The notes under the pieces were generated by a model that saw only the letters and a list, made by a program, of their open reading frames with translations, made no database searches and had not been told where the DNA came from. From Bacillus bingmayongensis (GTDB lineage Bacteria; Bacillota; Bacilli; Bacillales; Bacillaceae_G): a stretch of 64,000 nt of DNA. The stretch lies in contig NZ_JH921520.1 of the NCBI RefSeq assembly GCF_000299035.1, positions 62,242 to 126,241 on the forward strand. The letters are read 5' to 3'. Position 1 is the stretch's first letter. Each line of letters opens with the position of its first letter. Shown one piece after another: positions 7,005 through 15,739 of the stretch. The position numbers were made by a program, and so were the translations under genes.

Positions 7005-8675
7005 GTGAAGAAAGCGTATTTTTCGAAACGAATCTATAAAAGAGATATGCCGTATGAAATGGTAGATATATTGATAAAGACAATCGAAACATTTAATCGG
7101 GCGAAACGTTTTGCATTTCAAACAATCGTTCGAGAAAAACGTTGGAACCGTAAGATACATACAGATAGTCTTCATCTTGTTCTCAAGCGGAAATATCAAT
7201 TGACTGATTACTATGCAAACAGCGCGGTGCAAGAAGCAAAGGCGTTGTTTACAGGTTTAATGGAGTCTCAACAAATATATGAAAATCAAGAGCAAGAGAA
7301 ACTCACCAAACTCAAGAAAAAGTTGAAACAAGAACGGACAAAACTAACAACTCTTCGTAAAATCAAACAAAGTTGTGTGAAAGGAAAGCTGACATTTCCG
7401 AAAAACACCCGCTTTGCGAAGCACAACAACCTCATCTCCTTATCTCGTAAAAAAGAAACCTTGATTTGGCTAAATGAATATCTATTTGAACACCAATACT
7501 TAGATGTTCAAATCAAAAGAATTCAGGCGAAAATCGGACTTCTAACCCACCGGCAATACCGTTTAACGCAAAAACTTTCATCTTATCAAACGAATATTCC
7601 AAGCGCAGTATTTGGAAGTAAAAAACTGTTTCGATCTCAATTTACAATCGATGAATTTATACATAATCATGACAAATGGAAAGCGTTATTTTCCCGTGCT
7701 CGAAATAAACAACTCATTCTATCTGGTTGTAAAGATGCCAAACACGGAAATTTTGTGTTTCAGTATGTTACCCAGAATCAGGAATTATGGATGGCGACAA
7801 GTACAGGAAAACAGGTTATGTTTTCAGCTGTCACATTCCCGTATGGGCAAGAAATCATGGAGGAAGTAATCACAAACCAATTACAGTGTAAGAATAAGAA
7901 AAAACATGGCAAACCGATTGCGTGGTCTGTTGAAGACTATGGAGAGTATTACATTGTGAAATGCTTAGTCGATGTACCGGAAAACCCTCACACAAACTAC
8001 AGTAAAGCGGATGGTGTGATTGGTATAGATTGCAATCTAGATCATTTTGCTTGGGCGAATGTAACCAAGGATGGAAATGATAAAGGAAGTGGTTCCTTCC
8101 GTTTTTCTATTATAGGGAAATCCACTGGTCAAATCACAAAGATAATCGAAGGAGAAGTGATTCGCTTAGTTGATCTTGCGCATCAGTATAACAAGCCGAT
8201 TGTAATCGAGAAGTTAGATACCATGCAATCAAGGGCAGGTGATCGGTACGGAAGTAAGCGAGCGAATCGAATGAAGAGTTTGTTCGCTTATCAGAAGATG
8301 ACAGACGCGATTCTGGGTCGCGCGGATAAAAGGGGCGTGGCTGTCTTTCAAGTCAATCCAGCGTACACTTCGATTTCAGGGAAGATGAAATATATGCGGA
8401 AATTAGGGATCTCAATCCATCAATCGGCCGCCTTTACAATTGGTCGTCGTGGATTAGGATACAAAGAGAAAGTGCCTCAGGTGCTTCAGCCTTATATTCC
8501 AAAGAAAGAAGCGCACCACTGGAGCCATTGGCATCAATTAAACAATCGATTGGATATTCGTACGCATCATTTCTATCAGTTATATCATGTAAATCAGCCG
8601 GAAGAGGCATTACAAATCGAGCGATTAGACTTATTTGAAAATGAAAAGAAAAAACTAGCAAAACTGTTGGCGTAA
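7005..8675 (+). CDS. TnpB-like (IS605 OrfB / TnpB-related) protein
   Basis: A 556-residue protein beginning at GTG 7005 with GAGGTGAG upstream. The N-terminal 220 residues are basic and helical with a predicted coiled coil (LTKLKKKLKQERTKL). The C-terminal half has a RuvC-like fold: Asp342 in GIDCN (motif I), Glu402 in IVIEKLD (motif II), then VNPAYTS. At motif III the expected Asp is replaced: the segment reads SIHQSAAFTIGRRGLG with His472, and there is no CxxC zinc ribbon before it. Typical TnpB proteins are about 400 residues. It resembles the group annotated as TnpB-related accessory proteins of IS200/IS605 elements. Whether it is an RNA-guided nuclease is not known from sequence. Confidence 0.8.
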   Translation: MKKAYFSKRIYKRDMPYEMVDILIKTIETFNRAKRFAFQTIVREKRWNRKIHTDSLHLVLKRKYQLTDYYANSAVQEAKALFTGLMESQQIYENQEQEKLTKLKKKLKQERTKLTTLRKIKQSCVKGKLTFPKNTRFAKHNNLISLSRKKETLIWLNEYLFEHQYLDVQIKRIQAKIGLLTHRQYRLTQKLSSYQTNIPSAVFGSKKLFRSQFTIDEFIHNHDKWKALFSRARNKQLILSGCKDAKHGNFVFQYVTQNQELWMATSTGKQVMFSAVTFPYGQEIMEEVITNQLQCKNKKKHGKPIAWSVEDYGEYYIVKCLVDVPENPHTNYSKADGVIGIDCNLDHFAWANVTKDGNDKGSGSFRFSIIGKSTGQITKIIEGEVIRLVDLAHQYNKPIVIEKLDTMQSRAGDRYGSKRANRMKSLFAYQKMTDAILGRADKRGVAVFQVNPAYTSISGKMKYMRKLGISIHQSAAFTIGRRGLGYKEKVPQVLQPYIPKKEAHHWSHWHQLNNRLDIRTHHFYQLYHVNQPEEALQIERLDLFENEKKKLAKLLA

Positions 8676-8950
8676 TGAAAAAAGAATCCCTGGTCCCAGT
8701 CTCTTACGCTTGTCACCAGAGCAGATAACAGGTCTAGGAACTGGATGCATGGCATGGTGTTCTTCGCCTCGATAGAGGAAGAAAGTAGCTGTACCTTTTC
8801 TGTTTTCCTCGGAAGAGAGAAAGAGGTCGTCTTGCCTAAGGACACTACTGAATTTCTATATCGTTGTATCCTCTTTGTTGAACGAGAGGAAGTGTTTTTG
8901 TTTCGGCAGAAACAGTAGAATCCCCTACCTCAAGCTCATGTAGAGGTAGG
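8676..8950 (+). ncRNA. Candidate omega-RNA region at the 3' end of the IS
   Basis: A 275-base non-coding tail between the TnpB-like stop and the right-end hairpin. In IS200/IS605 elements the guide (omega) RNA is made from this position and ends at the right end, with the adjoining host sequence as guide. The tail is rich in short inverted repeats (for example CCTCTTTGTTGAACGAGAGG near 8870). No RNA is proven; this is position plus structure. Confidence 0.4.
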
Positions 8951-8964
8951 TGGGGGTAGTTCAA

Positions 8965-9034
8965 TAATAGTTAGCACAGAGAGTACTAATACGAGAACGA
9001 CAATAATGATCCCAATTATTAAGATTTTAATCAT
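8965..9034 (-). pseudogene. N-terminal part of the small membrane-protein gene split by the IS
   Basis: ATG at 9034 follows a perfect AAAGGAGG site at seven bases and encodes MIKILIIGIIIVVLVLVLSV, then LTIIE, a single membrane helix. The frame then runs into the IS and stops there at 8936. The missing charged tail is at 6787-6861. The intact gene would head an operon with the DUF3953-like genes. The present 32-residue product might still insert in the membrane. Confidence 0.65.
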
Positions 9035-9140
9035 CCATAATCCTCCTTTTCTTCAGTTTACCATCAAATCCAACTCGTTTTACATAATTTTGTAATTGTT
9101 GAAAACAATAGAAATTAAAAGGGTGAAAGAAGGGCGTTAT

Positions 9141-9458
9141 ATGGATAATAAGAAAACTTACTATATATCAGTAGGGAATGGTCAAATTTCGCAAGTGAAA
9201 ACGGCAGATACATATAGTTTTGAGATTTATGCAACGGATGAGGAAATCATTCAGCTTCGGGAGTATTTCGATCAAGCGTATCGTGAAGATCTTGGTTCGT
9301 TTGTACGTTCTCACGTTCCATATGTTGAGTATCACCATGATTCGAATAATGATCGTTATGACGAACAGCTACAGAAAGCATATCAGATGATTTATGATCT
9401 AGGGAATCATGAAACGAAAGAATTAGTCGCGCAAATGGGAATAATCAATGGATTATAG
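9141..9458 (+). CDS. Conserved hypothetical protein, 105 residues
   Basis: A soluble, acidic protein beginning MDNKKTYYISVGNGQISQ with an alpha/beta pattern; near residue 55 it has SHVPYVEYHHDSNNDRYDEQ. The start at 9141 has AGAAGGGC at the right distance, whereas the frame's upstream ATG at 9096 has none. I do not recognise the family. It sits directly upstream of ytkD with its own gap of 85 bases, so it may be separately transcribed. Nothing in it suggests export or membrane location. Confidence 0.7.
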   Translation: MDNKKTYYISVGNGQISQVKTADTYSFEIYATDEEIIQLREYFDQAYREDLGSFVRSHVPYVEYHHDSNNDRYDEQLQKAYQMIYDLGNHETKELVAQMGIINGL

Positions 9459-9543
9459 TTGGATAACATTATGCATATGAATAAGAATTGTGCTACAATT
9501 TGTGGTAGGAAAAACTTGTAACCATCAATAGGGGAGTAATGGC

Positions 9544-10023
9544 ATGTACAAATTTAAAGATTATTACCACAACACTGTACAATTATCGTTTGAACGTTAC
9601 CCATTTTCTCCTGAGCCAAAGCATGTTTGGGTTGTATGCCGGTACGGGGATCAATGGTTATTAACGCATCATTTACGCCGCGGTCTTGAATTTCCAGGTG
9701 GTAAAGTAGAAATTGGGGAAACACCGGAAGAAGCGGCAGTTCGAGAGGTTCATGAAGAAACCGGCGGCATTGTTTCTGATTTAACTTACTTAGGACAATA
9801 CAAAGTATCTGGAAAAGACAAAATAATCATTAAAAACATTTATTTTGCAACAATTAGTGCGGTTGAACAACATACGCACTATGAAGAGACAAAAGGGTCT
9901 GTTCTATTAAAAGAAATCCCTGATAACATCAAAACTGATAGGAAATTTAGCTTTATTATGCGTGATGATGTATTAGCACGTACGATGAAACATATAGAAG
10001 AAACCGGCTGTTTTACGAAGTAA
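9544..10023 (+). CDS. ytkD: Nudix hydrolase YtkD (MutT-like)
   Basis: A 159-residue Nudix enzyme. The Nudix box is complete at residues 53-75: Gly53, Glu59, Arg67-Glu68, Glu71-Glu72 and Gly74, as required for Mg2+ binding and pyrophosphate hydrolysis. The sequence from MYKFKDYYHNTVQLSFER through GQYKVSGKDK and NIYFATI to KFSFIMRD closely follows B. subtilis YtkD, reported to clean up oxidised nucleotides (8-oxo-dGTP) and to act on RNA 5' triphosphates. Context also fits, because ytlACD lies near ytkD in B. subtilis as here. GGGGAG precedes the start. Its terminator stem begins inside the last codons. Confidence 0.9.
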   Translation: MYKFKDYYHNTVQLSFERYPFSPEPKHVWVVCRYGDQWLLTHHLRRGLEFPGGKVEIGETPEEAAVREVHEETGGIVSDLTYLGQYKVSGKDKIIIKNIYFATISAVEQHTHYEETKGSVLLKEIPDNIKTDRKFSFIMRDDVLARTMKHIEETGCFTK

Positions 10024-10042
10024 AGGAGTCGGTTTCTTTTTT
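9998..10042 (+). terminator. ytkD terminator
   Basis: AAGAAACCGGCT at the end of the coding region pairs with AGTCGGTTTCTT (one G-U pair) followed by six T. Confidence 0.75.
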
Positions 10043-10350
10043 GTTTAGAGAATAAAACGAATGAGAGAAAAGGCAAAGATACAAGATAGGATCTCAAACA
10101 AAATTTTTCTTTCTTTACGCAAAACAAAAGACAAAGAAAACGAAAATAGTGAAATTCTTTGAAGTAATGTGAGAAGATTGTGGGAATATAAAAAATTCAA
10201 TAACACAGTGACTATTATTAGAAATGGCGAAATTTGTTTTAAGAAAAATAAGAAACGTTGTCAGCATGTTTCAGAAATTGTCCATGATGCCTCCTTTTGA
10301 ATAAGACATATTCACTTTATATTAGTATGAAAAAAATGATAAAATATGGG
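10043..10350. other. Intergenic region with a possible nonsense-interrupted short ORF
   Basis: On the minus strand an ATG at 10285 follows a perfect AAAAGGAGG site, but codon 5 is TGA (10271-10273). Beyond it the same frame stays open to 10115 and would encode a mostly hydrophobic 56-residue peptide (NMLTTFLIFLKTNF). A decayed small membrane-protein gene is one reading. Otherwise the stretch is AT-rich and featureless. Confidence 0.3.
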
Positions 10351-11010
10351 TTATTCAAGTTTTACAAATGAAAGTACCTCAAGCAAATCCCGAGCCACAT
10401 GAGAATGTTCAAAATCCCCCCAAAATGAATTCTTCTTCCAAACAGCAGTTATACCAGCATTCTCAGCTCCTATTACATCATTTTCTGGATGATCCCCCAC
10501 ATATATACATTCATTAGGTTTCACATTTAATCTCTGGAGGGCGCGTTCAAAGATAGCTGAATGAGGTTTCTTAATGCCTTCTGCTTCAGAAACGAGAATT
10601 GTATTTGTATAAGTATGTAGTTGTAAAGCGCGAATATTATTCATTTGAAATTCAGTCATGCCATTTGTGATAATTCCTACTTTAATATTTTTGTTTTGTA
10701 ATTGCTGTAGTAATTCATGCATATTAGGAAAAGGAATGCAGTGGTTTGCAAATCCTATCACGTAGTCATGCAAGAGCTGTTCGGCTGTTAGAGTTGTAAT
10801 GTTATATTCTTTGAGCAAGGTAGTATATACTTTATCTTTCCACGTGTAGCCGTTATTATCGAGCTCAATAAAACGAGAACAGTATTCAACTTTGTTTATC
10901 TCGGTAAAATGATGAGCATAACGATCATATTGATCCTTAATAAAATGCTGCAAAGAACGACGTCTATCTAATAGTGTTCCATCTAAATCGAACAGTACTG
11001 CGCGTATCAT
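10351..11010 (-). CDS. HAD-superfamily hydrolase (phosphatase)
   Basis: A 219-residue HAD enzyme with motif I DLDGTLLD at residues 8-15 (nucleophile and acid/base Asp), motif II IITNG, motif III Lys in KKPHSAIFERAL, and motif IV GDHPENDVIGAENAG. The cap is the helical C1 type. The start at 11010 (MIRAVLFDLDG) has AGGAGGG at seven bases; an upstream in-frame ATG at 11046 does not. Members of this group act on small phosphorylated metabolites or nucleotides (YjjG/YsaA-like); the substrate cannot be told. It is a single gene, divergent from the lipoprotein gene. Confidence 0.85.
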   Translation of the reverse strand: MIRAVLFDLDGTLLDRRRSLQHFIKDQYDRYAHHFTEINKVEYCSRFIELDNNGYTWKDKVYTTLLKEYNITTLTAEQLLHDYVIGFANHCIPFPNMHELLQQLQNKNIKVGIITNGMTEFQMNNIRALQLHTYTNTILVSEAEGIKKPHSAIFERALQRLNVKPNECIYVGDHPENDVIGAENAGITAVWKKNSFWGDFEHSHVARDLLEVLSFVKLE

Positions 11011-11114
11011 AATAGTCCCTCCTAAGAAAATGGTAAACTCTATCAAAATAATTATCGCATATTTCTAAAAAAATGATTATGATATGTTTGTAGAATGGAA
11101 CGCTGGAGGTTTAT

Positions 11115-12239
11115 ATGGGGAAATTTTGTGGAAAGTTATTATGTTTAATTTTAGCAATTGGTTTTGCGGCAGGATGCAGTAAAGAGGTAAAAGTTGCCGA
11201 AAAGAAAGATATATGCAAAGCCGAAGATGATTGTACGAAACTTGGAGATGACATGGTTCAGAAAGTATATAAGAAAATGGAGAGTCTATCTCAGCTGGAA
11301 GAACCAGAAGGAAATATAGAGGAATTGGAAGAAAGTACGGAAGAGAATTCCGGAAAGATAGAAAGTATTAGGGAAGCTGAAAAAAAGAAAGATGATGATG
11401 AAAACTATTTCTTTTTAGCATCTTATTATATTGATAAGGAAGACATCATAGATCCTTATTTTGAAAAACTGGATAAAAAACGTTTAAATAAAGTGTTTGC
11501 CGATGATAAAGAAGCGAAGGAAGAAATAATTGAGCAACATGAGGATAAGGATTATCATGAAACGCTATGGGAAATTTATCGTACGTTAATTCCGCCTAAG
11601 TATCGAGAGAATATAAAAGAGTTTGATATTGTGACAGATGGATATGATGGGATTGTTGCTCATGTGACTCCTAGTATGGAGAATCCGAAAGATTGGGTGT
11701 TAGGTTTAGATACGCTTGATTCAGGTGTGAATATAGATGAAGTGATGAAGACGTTAATACATGAGACGGCTCATGTATTAACGCTTAGTGATAAACAAAT
11801 TCCAGTAGATGAAAAGTATGTAAAGGCGTTTGAAGAGGAGAAAGATGTTTCTTCTTATCAAAATAATTGTAAAAATCTTTTCCTACAAGAAGGGTGTGCG
11901 AAAGCGGATTCGTATATTAACAAATTCTATGATTCTTTCTGGAAATCAATTGAAAGTGAATGGAAAGAAAAGCAAATTGAAATAAATGAAGATGCACAAA
12001 TACAATTTTTCGAAGAGAAGCATGATCAATTCGTTTCCGAGTACGGGACAACGAATGTAGCGGAAGATATTGCAGATACATTTACAGCATTTATTTTACA
12101 AGATTCAAAGAAAGTGAAGGAAGGAACAGAGTTGAAGTATAAAAAAATCGCGTTCTTCTATCAGTTCCCTGAGCTCGTAAAAATGAGAGCGGAAGTGTTA
12201 TCTGGGTTATATGAAATTTCGCAAAAAGTAGAAGAATAA
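11115..12239 (+). CDS. Lipoprotein with an HExxH zinc-protease-like motif
   Basis: A 374-residue predicted lipoprotein: signal peptide with lipobox AAGC at about residue 21, an acidic low-complexity linker (residues 60-100), then a domain with His216-Glu217-Thr-Ala-His220 (HETAHVL). A second conserved-looking segment, AEDIADTFTAFIL (Glu317-Asp318), lies about 100 residues later and could supply the third zinc ligand, as in gluzincin-type metallopeptidases. It would be anchored on the outer face of the membrane. CTGGAGG precedes the start. I do not recognise a named family, and no substrate or partner is suggested by the neighbours. The HExxH motif alone could be coincidental, but its helix context (MKTLIHETAHVLTLS) is typical. 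Confidence 0.75.
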   Translation: MGKFCGKLLCLILAIGFAAGCSKEVKVAEKKDICKAEDDCTKLGDDMVQKVYKKMESLSQLEEPEGNIEELEESTEENSGKIESIREAEKKKDDDENYFFLASYYIDKEDIIDPYFEKLDKKRLNKVFADDKEAKEEIIEQHEDKDYHETLWEIYRTLIPPKYRENIKEFDIVTDGYDGIVAHVTPSMENPKDWVLGLDTLDSGVNIDEVMKTLIHETAHVLTLSDKQIPVDEKYVKAFEEEKDVSSYQNNCKNLFLQEGCAKADSYINKFYDSFWKSIESEWKEKQIEINEDAQIQFFEEKHDQFVSEYGTTNVAEDIADTFTAFILQDSKKVKEGTELKYKKIAFFYQFPELVKMRAEVLSGLYEISQKVEE

Positions 12240-12247
12240 ACAGTAGT

Positions 12248-12281
12248 AAAAGCAATCAAAATATAATGAGGTTGCTTTTTT
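12248..12281 (+). terminator. Terminator after the lipoprotein gene
   Basis: AAAAGCAA pairs with TTGCTTTT, followed by a T run, nine bases after the stop. Confidence 0.65.
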
Positions 12282-12407
12282 TATATAGAAGAAGGAACTA
12301 GAATTTTCAAATAGAATAGGTATGAAAAGGAATTTGTCACAAAATTGACACAACTAGAATATACATAGTAGAGATGTAATGAATTTATTCTCAAGGAGGT
12401 AGATCGT

Positions 12408-12635
12408 ATGAAAACCATTCTTGCTATTGCTGGCCTTATTTGGGTAATGTCGCATGGGGTTCCGATTTTCGAAGGAGAACAAATTCGCACAGCGCTAGAT
12501 AAACAATTTAGTGAGTATCATGTTATAGATCGACAAGATAATATTGTAAAGGTACGTGTGAAAGATTGTTTTCATACGGTCACGATTCAAGGGAGTACTG
12601 TAATTAACGATACAAAAGTATGTGATTCAAAATAA
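12408..12635 (+). CDS. Small secreted or membrane-anchored protein, unknown
   Basis: A 75-residue protein with a hydrophobic start, MKTILAIAGLIWVMSHGVPI, that could be a signal peptide or membrane anchor. A 50-residue domain with two Cys (VKDCFHTV and TKVCDSK) follows, which could form a disulphide outside the cell. A very good CAAGGAGGT site precedes ATG. It is a single gene with its own terminator, shared with the convergent ytlD. I do not recognise the family. Confidence 0.65.
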   Translation: MKTILAIAGLIWVMSHGVPIFEGEQIRTALDKQFSEYHVIDRQDNIVKVRVKDCFHTVTIQGSTVINDTKVCDSK

Positions 12636-12668
12636 ATTTTATTGTATACGTATTAATACAATTTGAAA

Positions 12669-12718
12669 AAGAAGAAAGAGCTGACCCCGGCATATTGTTT
12701 GGAGTCAGCTTCTTTTTC
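12669..12718. terminator. Bidirectional terminator
   Basis: AGCTGAC/GTCAGCT core with AAG(A)AAG/CTTCTT outer pairing, A and T flanks, between convergent genes. It overlaps the end of ytlD. Confidence 0.6.
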
Positions 12719-13511
12719 TTTTCCCTACAATTAATTTCTCAAATCCTTCAACAAACACATACATAAGAGTAGCGAGGACACATGTCAGTAACACACTCAG
12801 TAGTACGAGCGTAAAGTTAAACACTTGGAATCCGTAGCTAATTAAATAACCGAGTCCTTGTTTTGAAACGAGCAGTTCCCCGAAAATAACACCAACCCAT
12901 GATAATCCAACGTTTACTTTTAAAGTTGAAATGATAGCGGGAAAGGAAGACGGTAAAATAACTTGTTTATAACATTGCCATTTATTTGCACCGAACGTAT
13001 CCATTACTTTTATATAATTAGAATCAACTTCTTGAAATGCACTGTAAATAACAAGAATGGTGATGATGATAGAAATAATGACTCCCATTGCGATTGAAGA
13101 GGAAATGTTTGGGCCGAAAATAACGATAATAATCGGACCAAGCGCTACTTTCGGCATCGCATTGAGCACAACAAGGTATGGGTCTAATACGCGAGCGATA
13201 AGAGGTATCCACCAAAGAACGGTTGCGATGATTGTCCCGAGCACTGTACCTAGAATAAAACCAATACCCGTTTCAAGCAGTGTCGTCCATATGTGAATCC
13301 AAAGTGATCCATCTCCCCATTTACTTAAAAACAACTCCCAAATACTTGAAGGAGAGCTGAAAAGTAAAGGATCGATCCACTCCTGTTTACTAGAGATTTC
13401 CCATAATGCAAAGAAGAGAATGAGAAGTAATAATTGTAAAGAGGCAGCTGTCCAAGTGCGCTGGCGTTCTTTTTTTCGAAATTGTTCATGTAATTGCTTT
13501 ATATTATCCAA
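12705..13511 (-). CDS. ytlD: ABC transporter permease (YtlD, SsuC/ThiX type)
   Basis: A 268-residue membrane protein with about six transmembrane segments and the EAA-like cytoplasmic loop ([21 protein letters not shown]) that docks the ATPase. It belongs to the nitrate/sulfonate/thiamine-precursor importer class. It is the last gene of the ytlA-ytlC-ytlD operon and overlaps ytlC by 8 bases. The substrate is not shown; relatives import aliphatic sulfonates, taurine or hydroxymethylpyrimidine. Confidence 0.88.
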   Translation of the reverse strand: MDNIKQLHEQFRKKERQRTWTAASLQLLLLILFFALWEISSKQEWIDPLLFSSPSSIWELFLSKWGDGSLWIHIWTTLLETGIGFILGTVLGTIIATVLWWIPLIARVLDPYLVVLNAMPKVALGPIIIVIFGPNISSSIAMGVIISIIITILVIYSAFQEVDSNYIKVMDTFGANKWQCYKQVILPSSFPAIISTLKVNVGLSWVGVIFGELLVSKQGLGYLISYGFQVFNFTLVLLSVLLTCVLATLMYVFVEGFEKLIVGKRKRS

Positions 13512-14268
13512 GGTTCTCCAGCTCCTTCCATATGGCTTGGAAAAGAGATGGAAATTCAGGATGGTGTCTTGCTTTTAACGGTGGTAAAGAACGGATGCTT
13601 TCTGGTACGGTGAATGTTTTGGCAATTTTACCAGGGTTTGCTTGAAGCAAGCAAATACGATCACTCATTGCAATTGCTTCTTCAATGTCATGTGTGACGA
13701 GAAGGGAAGTTTTCTTATACTTGTGCAATAAAGAAAATACGAGATCCTCTAAATTTAATTTCGTTTGATAATCAAGAGCTGAAAATGGTTCATCAAGCAA
13801 AAGGATTTTTGGATTTGTTGCGAGTGTACGAACGAGTGCTGCACGCTGGCGCATACCACCGGATAATTCATGAGGGGATTGCTTTTCTACACCTTGTAGT
13901 CCGACTTGCTTTAAAAGTTGTAATGTATGTTCTTTCGTTTCCTCCCCATATGTTTTTGTAATGTGCAGCCCAAGCATGATATTTTCTTCAATCGTTTTCC
14001 AAGGGAACAAGTAATCTTGCTGAAGCATATAGCCCATTTTTGATGTTGATTTTATTACTGGCTCATCATCTAAAAAGACAGTGCCTTCAATTGGTTTTAA
14101 CAGTCCCGCGATAATAGAAAGAAGCGTTGTTTTACCGCAGCCACTTGGACCGAGAAAGGAGATGAATTCTCCTTCATCTACGTGTAAGTTAATATTTTCG
14201 AGGACGAGCCGAGCATTTTCCTTTGAAAAAAAGCATTGTGAAACATGAGATATTTGTAAGAAACTCAT
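13504..14268 (-). CDS. ytlC: ABC transporter ATP-binding protein (YtlC, SsuB type)
   Basis: A 254-residue ATPase with Walker [10 protein letters not shown] (about residue 41), Q-loop [10 protein letters not shown], signature [11 protein letters not shown], Walker [13 protein letters not shown] and H-loop LLVTHD. It powers the YtlD permease. The gene overlaps ytlD by 8 bases and starts 11 bases after ytlA, so the three are one transcription unit. Close in layout to SsuB/TauB/ThiZ ATPases. Confidence 0.92.
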   Translation of the reverse strand: MSFLQISHVSQCFFSKENARLVLENINLHVDEGEFISFLGPSGCGKTTLLSIIAGLLKPIEGTVFLDDEPVIKSTSKMGYMLQQDYLFPWKTIEENIMLGLHITKTYGEETKEHTLQLLKQVGLQGVEKQSPHELSGGMRQRAALVRTLATNPKILLLDEPFSALDYQTKLNLEDLVFSLLHKYKKTSLLVTHDIEEAIAMSDRICLLQANPGKIAKTFTVPESIRSLPPLKARHHPEFPSLFQAIWKELENLG

Positions 14269-14279
14269 CGTATTCGCCT

Positions 14280-15284
14280 CTATTTCTTAATAACGCTTTC
14301 GGCAATTTTTGTATTGACGAGCGCCTCATGTGGAACTTCTTTTTGTAGTTCTCCAGCTTCTTTTATAATCGTTTGCAGTTGCTTCCATTCTTCCGCGTCT
14401 AATAATGGATTCGTCGCATAGGAATGTTGTTTTTTGTAACGCTCGATTACTTTTACCGTAATATCTTTTGAAGTATCTTTAAAAAGTGGTGTAACAGCCT
14501 CGGCAATTTCTTCAGGACTATGTGTATCTACCCATTGCTGTGCTTTATATAATGCACGTGTGAATTTCTCCGCTGCTACTTTGTCTTTCTTTAAAAAGCT
14601 TTCTTTTGCCATAAATGTTGTATATGGAACAGTTCCAGATTCAGCACCGAAAGAAGCGACGATATAGCCCTTTCCCTCTTTTTCAAAAATGCTTGCGGTT
14701 GGTTCAAACAGCTGTACAAATTCCCCTGTACCAGATGCGAAGGCATTAGCGATATTCGCGAACTCGATATTTTGAATTAAATTTGTATCCTTGTGCGGAT
14801 CAATACCATTTTTCTTCAAAACGTATTCTCCAACCATTTGCGGCATACCGCCCTTACGTTGACCAAGGAAAGTAACGTCCTTCACATCGTTCCAATTAAA
14901 GGAATCTAACTTTTTACGTGAAACTAAAAATGTACCATCAGTTTGCGTGAGCTGTGCAAAGTTAATAACCGGATCTTTTGCTCCTTGCTGATGAACATAA
15001 ATGGATGTTTCAGAACCGACAAGTGCAATTTCAATTCCACCAGATAACAGCGCGGTCATCGTTTTATCTCCACCAGCTGTCGTTTGCAGGTCAATATCTA
15101 TTCCTTCATCTTTAAAGAATCCTTTTTCGATCCCAACATAGAGCGGGGCATAGAAGAGAGAATGTGTAACTTCACCGATGCGAATCTTTTGCGTCTTCTG
15201 CTTAGCGTCGTCTTTTTTACTACACGCCACAAATGTAAAAACAGTAAGTACAAGTATACAAAAAACAGCTATGAATTTTTTCAA
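14280..15284 (-). CDS. ytlA: ABC transporter substrate-binding lipoprotein (YtlA)
   Basis: A 334-residue periplasmic-binding-type lipoprotein: signal peptide with lipobox FVAC (Cys about residue 21), then an NMT1/SsuA-like fold with IGEVTHSLFYAPLYVGIEKGF at the N-lobe and LLSGGIEIALVGSE. It captures the solute for YtlD/YtlC at the outer membrane face. AGGAGGTG precedes the start. The Bacillus neighbourhood (ytkD close by) supports orthology to ytlA. The solute is unknown; the NMT1-like fold suggests a small organic sulfonate, amine or pyrimidine. Confidence 0.88.
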   Translation of the reverse strand: MKKFIAVFCILVLTVFTFVACSKKDDAKQKTQKIRIGEVTHSLFYAPLYVGIEKGFFKDEGIDIDLQTTAGGDKTMTALLSGGIEIALVGSETSIYVHQQGAKDPVINFAQLTQTDGTFLVSRKKLDSFNWNDVKDVTFLGQRKGGMPQMVGEYVLKKNGIDPHKDTNLIQNIEFANIANAFASGTGEFVQLFEPTASIFEKEGKGYIVASFGAESGTVPYTTFMAKESFLKKDKVAAEKFTRALYKAQQWVDTHSPEEIAEAVTPLFKDTSKDITVKVIERYKKQHSYATNPLLDAEEWKQLQTIIKEAGELQKEVPHEALVNTKIAESVIKK

Positions 15285-15405
15285 TACGTGACACCTCCTA
15301 GAAATGAATCTACTGCTATAATATGGAAGGAAGTGCCTAGATGTGAGTGGACATAGGAGGAATTTTTTGGATGATAAAGAAGTACAAATATAAGGGGTGA
15401 TAAAA

Positions 15406-15702
15406 ATGAAGTATGAATATGATGATAGCCTGCATTTACATCTTGATTATTTTGGAGATGAGTATGATGTGGAATCGATTGCTTATAAAAGAAAACATGA
15501 AGATGTGTGGGATGTCTTTTTTAACTTTGCGTTTTATGAGATTCCGCTGATTGGGGTGCAGGAAGAGACATATATGGATGAACACTCAGGGTATTACGTA
15601 TTTTCCATACAGGCTAATGACCTAAGCTGGGAATTTGGAAGTGCTAAGTTTGAAGAATGGCTTTTGGAGCATCGTATATTAGAGAAAGTGGTACAGAAAT
15701 AG
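15406..15702 (+). CDS. Hypothetical acidic protein, 98 residues
   Basis: A soluble acidic protein, MKYEYDDSLHLHLDYFGDEY, rich in aromatic residues, with no membrane segment or known catalytic motif. ATG at 15406 lies at the right distance from AAGGGGTG; the frame could also open at GTG 15397, which overlaps that site. It has its own short intergenic regions on both sides and is followed by a degenerate bcr1 fragment. I do not recognise the family with confidence. Confidence 0.6.
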   Translation: MKYEYDDSLHLHLDYFGDEYDVESIAYKRKHEDVWDVFFNFAFYEIPLIGVQEETYMDEHSGYYVFSIQANDLSWEFGSAKFEEWLLEHRILEKVVQK

Positions 15703-15739
15703 GTTGATCGACTTTCTTGTTTTGTTATTTATCTCTGTA

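Larger units (their letters stand above)
6862..8964 (+). mobile_element. IS200/IS605-type element with a TnpB-like gene only
   Basis: The element comprises a left end with an imperfect hairpin (6864-6916, outer pair AACCGA/TCGGTT and inner CCCCC/GGGGG), the TnpB-like gene, a 280-base non-coding tail, and a right-end hairpin (CCTACCTC 8924-8931 with GAGGTAGG 8943-8950). Subterminal hairpins instead of terminal inverted repeats are typical of this superfamily. No tnpA (Y1 transposase) is present, so movement would need one in trans. The limits are approximate (within about 5 bases), inferred from restoring the interrupted flanking gene. It inserted downstream of a T-rich TTATT sequence. Confidence 0.7.
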
